Source: Apodemus sylvaticus (lineage: Eukaryota; Chordata; Mammalia; Rodentia; Muridae). From it: a stretch of 64,000 nt of DNA. The stretch's first letter is position 1, and each line of letters starts with the position of its first letter. A program made the translations under genes and the position numbers. This document shows positions 34,923 through 47,620 of the stretch, piece by piece. Where the stretch lies: NCBI RefSeq assembly GCF_947179515.1, contig NC_067483.1:88573835-88637834 (forward strand). Reading direction: 5' to 3'. The notes under the pieces were generated by a model. The model was not told the DNA's origin. It did no database searches and saw only the letters and a list, made by a program, of their open reading frames with translations.

Positions 34923-35867
34923 TCTTTGTTTAGACAGTGTTTCTCTGTGTAGCCTTGGTTGTCTCTTTGATGTAGTGATGTCTCTTTGATGCCTGAAATT
35001 TCAGGTTGCAGTTTTCCCACACACAAAGCTTCACACAAAAGGAGACTACCGGGCAAAGGTAGCACAAGCCACGCTCACACCCTGGATGCCCTTTCCTTGG
35101 ATGGGGCTCCAGCAATGATCTCTGGGCACCCTGTCTCTGGGTCACTGAGGTTCAGTTTGCTGTCTGAAGTCCAGAGTGTAACTGCCCTGTGCACACAGCA
35201 GATGAGCTGAGTCATTGGGACTGTGTTGTGTACAAAGGAAGGAGTGAGGACTCACGCCCAGGCTGTCCTGCCTCTCCCAAGGGCTCTGGATGCTCTTGTG
35301 CACAGAGCTCCATAGGCCTGCTGCTTCAAGAGGGCTCAAGGTGCCAGCACTGAGCCCTGGAGGACAGCAGAGCATGCTGGGACAATTCTGCCCAGGAAAG
35401 TGAAAGGCCTGGCTCGTGTCCCCAAGGAAAACAACAGCAGTGTTTTGGTCTCTCCAGGCTGCAGTGATGTGGGGGCTGACTTTCAAGTTCGCTGGGCAGG
35501 TCGGCCATCTTTCCTGCTGCCCCTGACTGTTGCTCTCCTGATGACATCATGCAGAACTGTTCTCCTTTGCTTCCAGGACCTGAGAGCTGGGTCTGAAATG
35601 ACAGTGGCTGTCTGCGCTGCTGTGGTGTGGGGCACTGGGGACTGTGACAGGAGCAGAGAGGGACATAGTCTCATTTTCTGGAAACAGGGCCTGCTGCGCT
35701 TCAGCCTCAGGCTGAGTGAACTGCATGCATCTGCCCTGCAGCCCGGGGCCTTGCTCCCCATGTTCCCACAGCCCTGACACATACCCAGCCTCTGATGACA
35801 GGGGCAGAAGAGGACAGTGTACACCTTCTAAGAGAGGAAGGTGTCTTAGAGAAGGAGTAGGTATTTC

Positions 35868-36530
35868 TGGAGAAAGAAGGAGGGAGAGGAGGGAGGGAAA
35901 GAAGGGACAGAAGGGAGGAGAGAGAGGAGGGAGGGAGGGAGAGGAGAGAAAGGGAGGAAAGGAGGGACAGGAGGGAGAGAGGAAGTGGAGGGAGAGGAGG
36001 GAGGGAAGGAGGGAGAGGAGGGGGAGGGAGGGAAGGAGGGAGAGGAGGGAGGGAGAAGAGGGAGAGGAAAGAGGGAGGGAGGGAGGGAGGGAGGGAAAGA
36101 AGGGAAGGAAGGGAGGAGGGAGAGGAGGGAGGGAAGGAGGGAGAAGAGGGAAAGGGAGGGAAGGAGGGAGAGGAGGGAGAGAGGAAGTGGAGGGAGAGGA
36201 GGAAGGGAAGGAGGGAGAGGAGGGAGAGGGAAGGAAGGAGGGAGAGGAGGGAGGGAAGGAGGGAGAGGAAGGAAGGAGGGAGGGAAGGAGGGAGAGGAGG
36301 GAAGGGAGGAAGGAAAGAAGGGAAGGAAGGGAGGAGGGAGAGGAGGGAAGGAGAGGACAGAGGGAAGGACGAAGGAAAGGAGGGAGGGAGGGAAGAAGGG
36401 AAAGGAGGGAGGGAGGGAAGGAGGGAGAAGAGGGAGGGAAGGAGTGGAGGGAGAGAAGAAAGGAGGGAAGGAGAGAAAAAGAAGAGGGAGGGAAGGAAGG
36501 AGGGAGGGAGGGAGAAGAGGGAGGGAGCAG
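35868..36530. repeat. 660-bp (GGGA/GGAA)n homopurine tract
   Basis: A long purine-only tract of GGGA, GGAGA and GGAA units on the plus strand, starting soon after the end of the duplicated block. The frames open across it are low-complexity artefacts. Confidence 0.95.
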
Positions 36531-36983
36531 GATGTTTGTAGACCCACCAGCAGTATAAATAAGGTCGTGAGATCTCTATTATAGTTTAAAGCTTAGGCCT
36601 TTTGCTGGGGCCGTCTCCCAGCTAGCTCGTCTAACTTAAACTGTCTAGCCTATAACCCAACATGTGGCTAGCTCTGAACCTCTCTGCTCAGCTCCGATCC
36701 ATTCTGTTCCCTGTGTCCACTCTCCGAATCTCCCCCATCTGCTTTCCTCCCGTGTCCTCTGTCTGTCCAAAGGTTCTGCTGTCGTCCTTCCTGCCTAGTT
36801 ATTGACCCTAAGATCTTGATTACATCCAATCAGTATCAAGACAACCTCTGATACATTTCTAGGTTGCCTTTAGGAAGGTGAGGAAGGATGAATATTTATG
36901 AAATAGAAATCCCAGACACAGTTAACAATTGAAAGTACAGAGACACACCTTCACACAATGTGAAGAAAACTTACCCCAACATA

Positions 36984-36990
36984 TAAATAA

Positions 36991-37026
<36 letters not shown>

Positions 37027-37027
37027 T
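36984..37027. repeat. (GATA)n microsatellite
   Basis: About ten consecutive ATAG units. Confidence 0.95.
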
Positions 37028-37207
37028 AGAAAAAGGAGGGAGGAAGAAGAAAGAAAGAACCTGCTCAACAGTCTTTTCTTAATCCCCTAAAGTGAGGGCA
37101 TGTCTGTAGCCATTCAAAGAGTGCTGGCCTCACAACCAGACTAATAGTTATCACAGACAAGAGGCGTGGGGACAGACATGCAGGTACCTTGATTAAGAAA
37201 GGAAATC

Positions 37208-37380
37208 TTGCCGGGCGGTAGTGGCGCATGCCTTTAATCCTAGCACTTGGAAGGCAGAAGCAGGCGGATTTCTGAGTTCGAGGCCAGCCTGGTCTACAAA
37301 GTGAGTTCCAGGACAGCCAGGGCTACACAGAGAAACCCTGTCTCGAAAAAAACAAAAGACAAAAGCAAACAAAAAAACCA
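37208..37380 (+). mobile_element. B1 SINE
   Basis: Near-consensus B1: 'gccgggcggtagtggcgcat', 'aatcctagcacttgg', 'gaggccagcctggtctacaa', and an A-rich tail. Confidence 0.95.
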
Positions 37381-37427
37381 ACCAAAAAAAAGAAAGAAAG
37401 AAAAAGAAAAAAAGAAAGGAAATCTTC

Positions 37428-37645
37428 AGGGCTGGAGAGATGGCTCAGCAGTTAAGAGTACTGACTGCTCTTCTGAAGGTCCTGAGTTCAAATCCCAGCA
37501 ACCACATGGTGGCTTACAACTATCACTAATGAGATCTGACGCCCTTTTCAGTGTAAACAGGATCTGCTATGTTTCAGTGTGTTCAAAGACAGCTACAGTG
37601 TACTCACATATAATAAATTAATAATTCTTTAAAAAAAAAAAAAAG
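37428..37645 (+). mobile_element. B2 SINE with short insertion
   Basis: The GGCTGGAGAGATGGCTCAGC head and 'acagctacagtgtactcacatataataaat' tail are present. The usual 'ctcttctggtgtgtctgaag' middle is replaced by 'cttttcagtgtaaacaggatctgctatgtttcagtgtgttcaaag', so the body carries a small rearrangement. Confidence 0.9.
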
Positions 37646-37649
37646 GAAA

Positions 37650-39530
37650 GGAAACCTTCAGCCTAGCAGACTGGGGTGGGCCTCTTCCCCTGCATCCTGT
37701 GCTGCCCTCTGAGACTCTCAGGAAAGTTTGTCACCGGGACTCTGAGCCACAAAGAACTTACAGTCAGAAGAGGGAAATGTGTGGGGAGTTCGAGTCTGTA
37801 TTTACAGGGTGTGGCTTCTAAGGCAAGTGTGAGAACTAAAGGTGCCTGTGACTCTAGCTGATGGGGATTGGGTTGACTCTTGAAAGCCGCAGCGGTATCT
37901 GATGAGAGATGAGGAGTTGTCTGATCAGAGAGGAGCTGGTCATGGAGAGGGTTGAATCTGTGGCAGCAGTACCTATTAATGGATGGCTGTCAAGAAGAAA
38001 TAGGTGACTTGGGGGCTGATGCTGGGCCTGAGGAGGTCAGTAGGGCCCCTGCTAAACACAGGTTGTTTCCACATATGAGCTCCCATACACACCAGGAAGC
38101 AGGTACCCAACAGGTAGCCACAGCTCTGCACAAGCCCCGGTGCCCCCTCTGTGTAACACTATATTTAGGAATGGCGCCCACTGGCCTACTTCTCAACGTA
38201 TGTTTGGTAGGAGTACGCTGGGGCCTCTACAAACACCCAGGAAGGGCCTGACTCACAGGCAGAATGCTTGCCTGCCTTGGGCTCCCGCTGCCTTGGTGGC
38301 CCTGAACCCACCCTCCTTCCACACTGTCTTCCCACTTGCCCTGAAGGCATTGTGTCCTTGGAATCTTCTCTGTACACAGTTACTGCGCTGATTCTTTGAG
38401 AAGTGTTTCTATGAGGCCGTAGTGGCTGTGTACAAGGCTAGGGTATTTTTTAAGATAGCTATTGTCAAGCCATTGTACAGAAGGGTCTTCCACATGAATT
38501 GTGGGATTTTTGTGTTTTCTGGTGCAGCTGAGGCAGGAAGCATCATTTTTATTTTGCATTTGTTGACATTTCTCTGACAAGAAGGCCTACCATGCAGAAT
38601 ATTCATCTACTCTTTTGTGTAAGAACACCTGAGACCTCACCTTTCCAGATTAACCATAAGAAAGCCAACCCCCGCCTCCCCCCATCTAGACAGGGTCTGC
38701 CCAGGAGTGCCCACTAGTGTCCAGATGGGGTACAAGGACTTGGGCTCCATTTTTCAGGGTGGTTTTTCTGTGTTGTTCTTCCAGCATGCAGTGTGTCCCC
38801 CTAAGAAGCAACAACACACCAGACTTCTCTTCATGTTCCTTTGGTGCTCACAGGGCACCAACACAGAAACTGGGTAACGTGGGATAAAGTGACCAAAATA
38901 AGAACTTATCAGAACAACACGTGGTAACGGTCTTGTGGCTAAGCTCCGCCTAAAAAACTCAGACGCTGCTCCGAGTACTGTAGCTGAAGAAATCTACTGC
39001 AATGCATGGGTTACTCTCGGGTGACAGGGCTTGGGGGACAAATAGGAGACATGGAGGACACTGGTCCTCAGTTACCTCAGCACTGACATAACCCAGAGAC
39101 AGCAAAGCCACAGATCCTGGATGGCTGGAGCTGGCTCCCATACAGAGAAAGGAAGGGATAAATCCTCGATTTCCCCTCCCTCTAACTTCTAGGGTCTCCT
39201 ACCAGCCAAACGTAGGCAGAATCCAGAGACCTGAGGGGCTGAGGAAAAGCCTGCAGGGCCTTCCCTTTTGCTGTTGGGAATAGAAAAGCCGCTGTAAGGC
39301 ATGAAGACAGAAGCGGTTAGATGGCAAATAGGCGTGGTCTAGTGCAAATGGCCCAGACAATGTGAAATACAGGGTCCCCCTCCTGTACTAATCAGGCACT
39401 AAAACAAAGCACAGTGTGATACAATTCCAGACGGAGATGTGCTTAGCTCTGTGCGTCCATTCTGCAGTGAGGCAATCATAGCTGTAAAAGACATTTAATA
39501 GAACTGTTAAAATGACCACATACATCCTCT
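37650..39530. other. Unique intergenic sequence, nothing recognised
   Basis: I see short ORFs with no family motif, no RNA gene and no clear repeats in this stretch. Confidence 0.5.
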
Positions 39531-39534
39531 AGAG

Positions 39535-39739
39535 AAGTGGTTCTCAACCTTCCTAACTCTGCAACCCTTTAATACATACAGTTCCTCAAGTTGTGGTGAC
39601 ACCCAACCACACAATTATTTTTGTTACTACTCCATAACTATATTTTTACTACTATTATGAATTTAATGTAACTATCTGATATGCAGGATATCATATGTGA
39701 CCCCTAACGAGGTTGTGACCCACAAGTTGAAAACTGCTG
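39535..39739 (+). mobile_element. hAT-type nonautonomous DNA element (URR1-like)
   Basis: The ends (AAGTGGTTCTCAACC and GTTGAAAACTGCTG) form imperfect inverted repeats. It is flanked by 8-mers CTCTAGAG (39527-39534) and TTCTAGAG (39740-39747), a typical hAT target duplication. It is the same family as 30423-30643. Confidence 0.85.
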
Positions 39740-40551
39740 TTCTAGAGATTGTTCCCGGGGACATACAGCGTATGAAGAAAATATATACCCCAGAGAATCT
39801 GAATTTTGGCAAGAAGAAAAGTGCCTAAAGTATCCGAGCCACGGACTGTTCTTTCTTTCTTCCAACTCAGCACGAAGGCACTGCATTCTAGGCAGGTAAA
39901 CCCAATACATGGGTCCCCGTCCCCAGCTCCCAGGCTTTGGCTCCAGAGCTACCTTGCAGAGACTGGTTACCAGCATTTCTTACCCCTTCCACCTCCTCCA
40001 TTATTGCAAAGGCTAAATTCCTATATTGTGAAGCCAAGCAGCTTAGGAGTCTCTCATCACCCTATCCTTGACAAGGTAGAGGGTCTGCCTACACTAGTGG
40101 TGGCAGGTGGAGAACAGGCACAACCCTCCCCTTACTGTAGGAGGGATGTCTTCACAACGGGGAAGACCAGATCAGGGAGCTGATTCCAGAACACTGGACA
40201 AAATCCAGAGGTTTCTTCAATGAGAAGCAAGCCACCGACATTTTCCTTAACTTGAGGACAGTGTCTTAGATTTTTCCTCATGGGAAAAGGCAAGCCATAA
40301 GAAAAGAGTTCTAGATGTTCTCTCCGGTGACCAAGCAGGCAGGTACAGGCAGGAGCCAGGGAACACAGGAGTGGCCGAGCAGCTAGGACAGAGTCCGTGC
40401 TCCACCTGCACCCAGGAGCTGGGCAGCACCACAACACTCTGTGCCAGGGGAGAGCCAGTCACCCAGGCATGCTGATACAGGCTTGCAGGCCCACAGGAGG
40501 GACAAGCACCCACTAGAGACCGCAGGACCAACTAACACCAGAGATAACCAG

Positions 40552-41548
40552 ATGGCAAAAGGCAAACGTAGAAATGTTACCAACAGAAATCAAGGCAATA
40601 TGGCAGCATCTGAACCCAATTCTCCCACAACAGCAAGTCCTGGATACCTCAATACACCAGAAAAGCAAAATTTGGATTTAAAATCATAGTTCATGAGGCT
40701 GATAGAGGGTTTCAAGAAGGACATAAATAAATCTCTTAAAGAATTACAGGAAAACACAACAAAACAGGTGAAGGAATTGAACAAAACCATCCAGGATCTA
40801 AAAATGGAGGTAGAAACAATAAAGAAATCACAAAGGGAAACAACTCTGGACACAGAAAACCTAGGGAAGAAGTCAGGAGTCATGGATGCAAGTATTCTCA
40901 GATGCAGAAGATACCATAGAAAGCATTGAAACAACAGTCAAAGAAAATGAAAAATGCAAAAAGCACCTAATCCAGAATGTTCAGGAAATCCAGGACAAAA
41001 TGAGAAGACCAAATCTAAGGTATATAGGTATAGAAGAGAGTGAGGATTTACAACTTAAAGGGCCAGTAAATGTCTTCAACAAAATTGTAGAAGAAAACTT
41101 CCCTAACCTAAAGAAAGAGATGCTCATGAACAAACAAGAAGTCTATAGAACTCCAAATAGTTTGGACTAGAAAAGAAATTCCTCCTGTCACAAAATAATT
41201 AAGATACCAAATGTACTAAACAAGGAAAGAATATTAAAAGTAGTAAGGGAAAAAGGTCAAGTAATATATAAAGGAAGTCCTATCAGAATTATACCAGACT
41301 TCTCGCCAGAGACTATGAAAGCCAGATCCTGGGCAGATGTCATACAGACCCTAAGGGAACACAAATGCCAACCTAGGCTACTATACCCAGAAAAACTCTC
41401 AATTACCATAGATGGAGAAACCAAGGTATTCCACAACAAAAACAAACTTACACAGTATCTCGCCACAAATCCCACCCACCAAAGGATAATGAATGGAAAA
41501 CACCAACAAAAGGAGGGAAACTACACACTAGAAAAAGCAAGAAATTAA
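40552..41548 (+). pseudogene. L1 ORF1 (RNA-binding protein) pseudogene
   Basis: It begins MAKGKRRNVTNRNQ, the typical murine L1 ORF1 start. The coiled-coil region (ENTTKQVKELNKTIQDLKME), the RRM-like region (RRPNLRYIGIEE) and the C-terminal part (CQPRLLYPEKLSITIDGETKVF) are all present but lie in different frames, with a stop after about 46 codons. It cannot encode the trimeric ORF1 protein. Confidence 0.9.
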
Positions 41549-41644
41549 TCACCTTTTAACAAAACAAAAAGAGACACACGCAAACATAACTCCACCTCTA
41601 ATAATAAAAGTAACAGGAAGCAACAATCACTTCTCCTTAATATC

Positions 41645-41985
41645 TGTACTGGCTAGTTTTGTGTGTCAACTTGACACAGGCTGGAGCTTTCACAGAGAAA
41701 GGAGCTTCAGCTGGGGAAGTGCCTCCATGAGATCCAGCTGTGGAGCATTTTCTCAATTAGTGATCAAGTGGGGAGGGCTGAGCAAGCCAGGGAAAGCAAG
41801 CCAGTAAGGAACATCCCTCCATGGCCTCTGCATCAGCTCCTGCTTCCTGACCTGCTTGAGTTCCAGTCCTGACTTCCTTTAGTGATGAACTGCACCGTGG
41901 AAGTGTGAGCTCAATAAACCCTTTCCTCCCCAACTTGCTTCTTGTTCATGATGTTTGTGCAGGAATAGAAACCCTGACTAAGACA
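41645..41985 (+). repeat. 5' LTR of nested ERV, internally deleted
   Basis: It matches the 3' LTR but lacks about 57 bp, including the CTATAAGAG TATA-like motif. The deletion joins GGGAGGG to CTGAGCAAGCC. Confidence 0.88.
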
Positions 41986-43142
41986 AATTGGTACCAGGAG
42001 TGGGGTATTCCTGTGACAACCTGACCATGTTTTGGGGAGGACTGTGAAAGGACTTTGGAACTTTGAGCTAGAAAAGCCATTAGAATATTAAGAGCTCAGT
42101 GGAAAGTTCTGTAGGAGCTTGGAAGACAATGTTAAGAACAGTGCAAAAGATGGAGGCCTGGCTTGTGAAATTTCAGAGGGAAGATTAGAGACTCTTACAG
42201 TGGCCATGTTTTGATTGTGAAGATTCTGTGGTTTTGGTTAGCTGGGGCTGAAGAATCAGCTGAGTAACAAGATACCAGAACCACTAAAGCAAATCTTTGT
42301 GTTACTGGGACTATTGATGCTGGTTAGCTGGAGCTAAGAAATTAGCGTTGATTAAGAAGAGACCAGCATCACTGAGATGAAATCTTCTCGGAAGTGTTTT
42401 CTGAGAGCACAGAGAGTGTGTTCCAGAGTTGTGTTTTGTGCTGTGGCTGGACTTGGTACTGTGTAAGAGTCACCCAGATGGTACTGGTTTTGAAGGCATG
42501 AAGGGGTCATGAAGAGCAGCTGAGGCTCTTGGCACAGTGAGAGGCCACGGAAGGCCATTGGTGAAGGTGCAGCCTCAGTTGCAATTGATGGCCCAGGACT
42601 TGAAGGGGTCATGCATAGGAGCAGAGGCTTGTCACCCTGATGAGAGCCTATGAGAGGCTATTGGTGAAGCCTAATTACAGTGGAAGATAGAAGTGTTTTG
42701 GAGATGTCAGTGCCATGAGATGACCACCAAGAACAGCAGCAGCAGTGGAGTACAGGCAGCTGGAGCCTAGAAAACAAGCTGTGTGCTACAAAGGGCAGAG
42801 CTGAAGAAGTGACCCATGCCCTTGGAGGAGCCCAGAAGATCGTGAATTGGATCCCAGACATTGAACCACTGGAGTTTGAGTTTTGCTTTTGGTTGTGACT
42901 GTGCCCTGATATGTTTCCCTCTTGAAGGAAGAAAGTATTTTAGTGGAGCCCACAGTTGAGAGACTTTGAATTTTTAAAAGACTTTGAATTTTAAAGATAT
43001 TGGATATTTTAAGGTGATTGAACTTTTAATATGTAAAGACTGTGGGACTTTTAAAGTAATTTAGATCTTGGGGATGAATAAGAAAGTAAGGGTTGAGGCT
43101 TAATAGTGATGTGTTTGTGTGTCAAGTTGACAAGGGGTCATT

Positions 43143-43537
43143 TGTACTGGCTGGTTTTGTGTGTCAACTTGACACAGGCTGGAGCTTTCACAGAGAAAGG
43201 AGCTTCATTTGGGGATCTCCATGAGATCCAGTTGTGGGGCACTTTCTCAATTAGTGATCAAGTGGGGAGGGCCCCTTGTGGGTGGTACCACCTTTGGGCT
43301 GGTGTTCTTGGGTTCTATAAGAGAGCAGGCTGAGCAAGCCAGGGAAAGCAAGCCAGTAAGAAACATTCCTCCATGGCCTCTGCATCAGCTCCTGCTTCCT
43401 GACCTGCTTGAGTTCCAGTCCTGACTTCCTTTAGTGATGAACTGCAACATGGAAGTGTGAGCTCAATAAACCCTTTCCTCCCCAACTTGCTTCTTGGTCA
43501 TGATGTTTGTACAGGAATAGAAACCCTGACTAAGACA
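43143..43537 (+). repeat. 3' LTR of nested ERV
   Basis: It is 395 bp, includes TTCTATAAGAGAGC and AATAAACCC, and is preceded by a short purine run (CAAGGGGTCA) that may be the polypurine tract. Confidence 0.88.
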
Positions 43538-43542
43538 ATATC

Positions 43543-46500
43543 TCTTAACATCAATGAACTCAATTCTCTAATAAAAAGACAGACTAACAGATTGGATACA
43601 TAATCAGGACCAAACATTTTGATGCATACAGGAAACTCACCACAGGCACAAAGACAGATTCTACCTCAGAGTAAAAGGCTTGAAAACAATTTCCCAAGCA
43701 AATAGTCTCAAGAAACAAGCTGATGTAGCCATTCTAATACTGAATAGAATCAACTTTCAACCTAAAGTAATCAAAAAAGATAAGGAAGGACACTTCATAC
43801 TCATCAAAGGAAAAATCTGTCAAGATAAACTCTCAATTCTGAACATATATGCTCCAAATACAAGGGCACCCACATTCATAAAAGAAACTTTACTAAAGCT
43901 CAAAGCACACATTGCACCCCAACACAATAAATAGTGGAAGACTTCAACAACCCACTCTCAACAATGGACAGATAAGGGAAACACAAATTAAACAGAGAAA
44001 CAGTGAAATTAACAGAAGTTATTAACCAAATGGATTTAACAGATATGTATAGAACATTTTATCCTAAAACAAAAGAATATATCTTCTTCTCAGCACCTCA
44101 TGGTACCTTCTCCAAAATTGACCATATATTCTGTCACAAAACAGACTTCAGCTGATATAAGAAAATTAAAATAATTCCATGCACCCTATCAGATCACCAT
44201 GGACTAAGATTGGTCTTTAACAACAACAAAAACAACAGAAAGCCCGCATACTTCCATAGAAACTGAACAACATTCTACTCAATGATAACTTGGTCAAGGA
44301 AGAAATAAAGAAAGAAATTAAAGACTTTTTAGAATTTAATGAAAACGAAAGTACAACATACCCAAACTTATGGGACACAATGAAAGCAATGCTCAGAAAA
44401 AAAAACCTCATAGCTCTGAGTGCTACCAAAAAAGAAACTGGAAAGAGCATACACTAACAGCTTAATAGCACAGCTGAAGACTCTAGAACAAAAAGAAGCA
44501 AATACATCCAAGAGGAGTAGACTGCAGGAAATAATCAAACTCAGGGCTGAAATCAACCAAGTAGAAACATAAAGAACTATACAAAGAATCAAACAAACCA
44601 GGACCTGGTTCTTTGAAAAAAACCAACAAGATAGATACACCCTTAGCCAAACTAACCAGAGGGCACAGAGACAGAATCCAAATCAACAAAATTGGAAATG
44701 AAAAGGGAAGCATAACAAGAGATACTGAGGAAATCCAAAAAAACATCAGAACCTACTGCAAAAGCCTTACTCAACAAAAGTGGAAAATCTAGAGGAAATG
44801 GACAATTTTCTAGACAGATACCAGGTACCAAAGTTAAATCAGGATCAGATAAATGATCTAAATAATCCCATAACCCCTAAAGAAATAGAAGCAGTCATTA
44901 ATAATCTTTCAACAACAACAACAACAAAAAGCCCAGGACCAGATAGGTTCAATGCAGAGTTCTATCAGACCTTCAAAGAAGACCTAATATCAATACTCTT
45001 CAAACTATTCCACAAAATAGAAATAGATGGAACACTACCCAATTCTTTTTATGAAGCCACAATTACTCTGATACCTAAATCACATGAAGACCCAACAAAG
45101 AAAGAGAACTTTAAACCAATTTCCCTTAAGAATATCGATGCAAAAATACTCAATAAAATTCTTGCCAACCAAATCCAAGAACACATCAAAAGATCATACA
45201 CCATGATCAAGTAGGCTTCATCCCAGGTATGCAGGGATGGTTCAATATACGGAAATCCATCAGTATAATCCACTACATAAACAAACTCAAAGGAAAAAAA
45301 ACACATAATTATTTCATTAGATGCCGAGAAAGCATTTGACAAAATTCAACATCTTTTCATGATAAAAGTCTTGGAAAGATCAGGAATTCAAGGCCCATAC
45401 CTAAGCATAGTAAAAGCAGTATACAGCAAACCAGTAGCCAACATCAAGCTAAATGGAGAGAAACTTGAAGCAATCCCACTAAAATCAGGCACTAGACAAA
45501 GCTGTCCATTCTCTCCCTACCTGTTCAATATAGTTCTTGAAGTCCTTGCCAGAGCAATTAGACAACAAAAGGAGGTCAAAGAGATTCAAATTGGAAAGGA
45601 AGAAGTCAAAGTATCACTATTTGTAGATGATATGATAGTATACTTAAGTGACTCCAAAAATTCCACCAGAGAACTTCTAAACCTGATCAACAACTTCAGC
45701 AAAGTGACTGGATATAAAATTACCTCAAACAAATCAGTAACCTTCTTATACTCAAAGGATAAAGAGACTGAGAAAGATATTAGGGAAATGACACCCTTCA
45801 CAATAGCCACAAATATTATAAAATACCTTGGTGTGACTCTAACCAAGCAAGTGAAAGATCTGTATGACAAGAACTTCAAGTCTCTGAATAAAGAAATTGA
45901 AGATCTCAGAAGATGGAAAGATCTCCCATGCTCATAGATTGGCAGAGCTAATATAGTAAAAATGGCCATCTTGCCTAAAGCAATCTACAGATTCAGTGCA
46001 ATTCCCATCAAAATTCCAACTCAATTCTTCATTGAGTTAGAAAGAGCATTTTCCAAATTTATCTGGAATAACAAAAAACCCAGGATAGCAAAAACTATTG
46101 TCAACAATAAAAGAACTTCTGGCAGAATCACCATCCCTGACCTCAAGCTATACTACAGAGCAATAGTGATAAAAACTGTTTGGTATTGGTTCAGGGACAG
46201 GCAGGTAGATCAATGGAATAGAATTGAAGATCCAGAAATGAACCCTCACACCTATGGTCACTTGATCTTTGACAAAGGAGCTAAAACCACCCAGTGGAAA
46301 AAAAGATAGCCTTTTCAACAAATGGTGCTGGGTTAACTGGCAGTCAACATACAAAAGGATGCAAATGGATCCATTCTTATCTCCCAATACAAAGCTCAAG
46401 TTCAAGTGGATCAAGGACCTCCACATAAAACCAGATACATTGAATCTAATAGAAGAGAAATTGGGGAAGAAGCTGGAGCGCATGGGCACAGGGAAATTTT

Positions 46501-47620
46501 TTCCTGAATTTTCCACCAATAGTTTATGCTGTAGGATCAAGAATTGACAAATGGGACCTCATAAAATTGCAAAGCTTCTGTAAGGCAAAAGACACTGTCA
46601 ATAAGATAAAATGGCAACCAACAGATTGAGAAAAGATTTTTACCAATTCTACATCCGATAGAGGGCTAATATCCAATATATACAAAGAACTCAAGAAGTT
46701 AGACTCCAGAGAACCAAATAACTCTATTAAAAAATGGGATACAGAGCTAAACAAAGATTTCTCATCTGAGGAATACCGGATGGCTGAGAAACATCTAAAG
46801 AAATGTTCAACATCCTTAATCATTGGGGAAATGCAAATCAAAATAACCCTGAGATTCCACCTCACACCAGTAAGAAAGGCCAAGATCAAAAACTCAGGGA
46901 ACAGCAAATGCTGGAGAGGATGTGGAGAAAGAGGAACATTCCTACATTGCTGGTGGGATTGCAAGCTGGTAAAACCACTCTGGAAATCAGTTTGGTGGTT
47001 CCTCAGAAAACTGGACATAATACTACCAGAGAACCCTGTTATACTACTCCTGGGCATATACCCAAAAGATGCTCCAACATGCAAAAAAGACACATGCTCC
47101 ACTATGTTCATAGCAGCCTTATTTATAAGAGCCAGAAACTGAAAAGAACCCAGATATCCCTCAACAGAGGAATGGATACAGAAAATGTGGTACATTTACA
47201 TAATGGAGTACTTCTCAGTTATTAAAAACAATGAATTCATGAAATTCTTAGGCAAATGGATGGAGCTAGGAACTATCATCCTGAGTGAGGTAACCCAATC
47301 ATGAGGGTCCCATGGCTCCAGTTACATATGTAGCAGAACACACAGCTGGGCAGAGGTGGCACATGCCTGTAATCCCAGCACTTGGGAGGCAGAGGCAGGT
47401 GGATTTCTGAGTTCGAGGCCAGCCTGGTCTATAGAGTGAGTTCCTGGACAGCCAGAGCTATACAGAGAAACCCTGTCTCGAAAAAACAAAAAACAAAAAA
47501 CAAAAACAAAAACAAAACGAAAGAACACACAAGGTATGAAATCACTAATAAGTGGATATTAGCCCAAAAGCTCAGAATACCCAAGATACAACTCACAGAC
47601 CACATGAAGCTCAAGATGAA
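43543..47620 (+). pseudogene. L1 ORF2 (endonuclease / reverse transcriptase) pseudogene
   Basis: Pieces in shifting frames cover the endonuclease (from SLNINELNS after the ERV junction), the reverse transcriptase (SPGPDRFNAEFYQTFKE; NIDAKILNKILANQIQ; active-site-like FVDD near 45620, where FADD is usual) and the Cys-rich tail (CWRGCGERGTFLHCWWDC near 46910). Several stops and frameshifts, plus the ERV and B1 insertions, make it inactive. Confidence 0.92.
47344..47520 (+). mobile_element. B1 SINE inserted in L1 ORF2 end
   Basis: A near-consensus B1 is flanked by the 10-bp direct repeat AGAACACACA on both sides. It is a retroposition product younger than the L1. Confidence 0.93.

Larger units (their letters stand above)
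31590..35622 (+). repeat. Segmental duplication, right copy
   Basis: This is the counterpart of 1-9505. It is shorter, lacking about 4.7 kb and 0.9 kb of left-copy sequence. The (TCC)n stretch near 34840-34920 is longer than its counterpart near 7845-7890. Homology ends near 35622. Confidence 0.85.
41645..43537 (+). mobile_element. Two-LTR nonautonomous ERVL-like element nested in L1
   Basis: The 5' LTR at 41645-41985 and 3' LTR at 43143-43537 start TGTACTGGCT and end CTAAGACA. The 5-bp target duplication ATATC is seen at 41640-41644 and 43538-43542, and removing the element restores L1 ORF2 sequence. A primer-binding-site-like TGGTACCAGGAGTGGGG (41989-42005) suggests tRNA-Leu priming. The about 1.15-kb interior has no gag or pol reading frame, so the element depended on another for mobility. 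Both LTRs have AATAAA. The family name is not assigned. Confidence 0.88.

Noticed and set aside
35716..36584. 280- and 233-codon ORFs
   Set aside because: Same cause: GGGA repeat read in several frames on both strands.
44780..45937. Host reverse-transcriptase-like gene
   Set aside because: Part of a frameshifted L1 ORF2 with L1 sequence on both sides.
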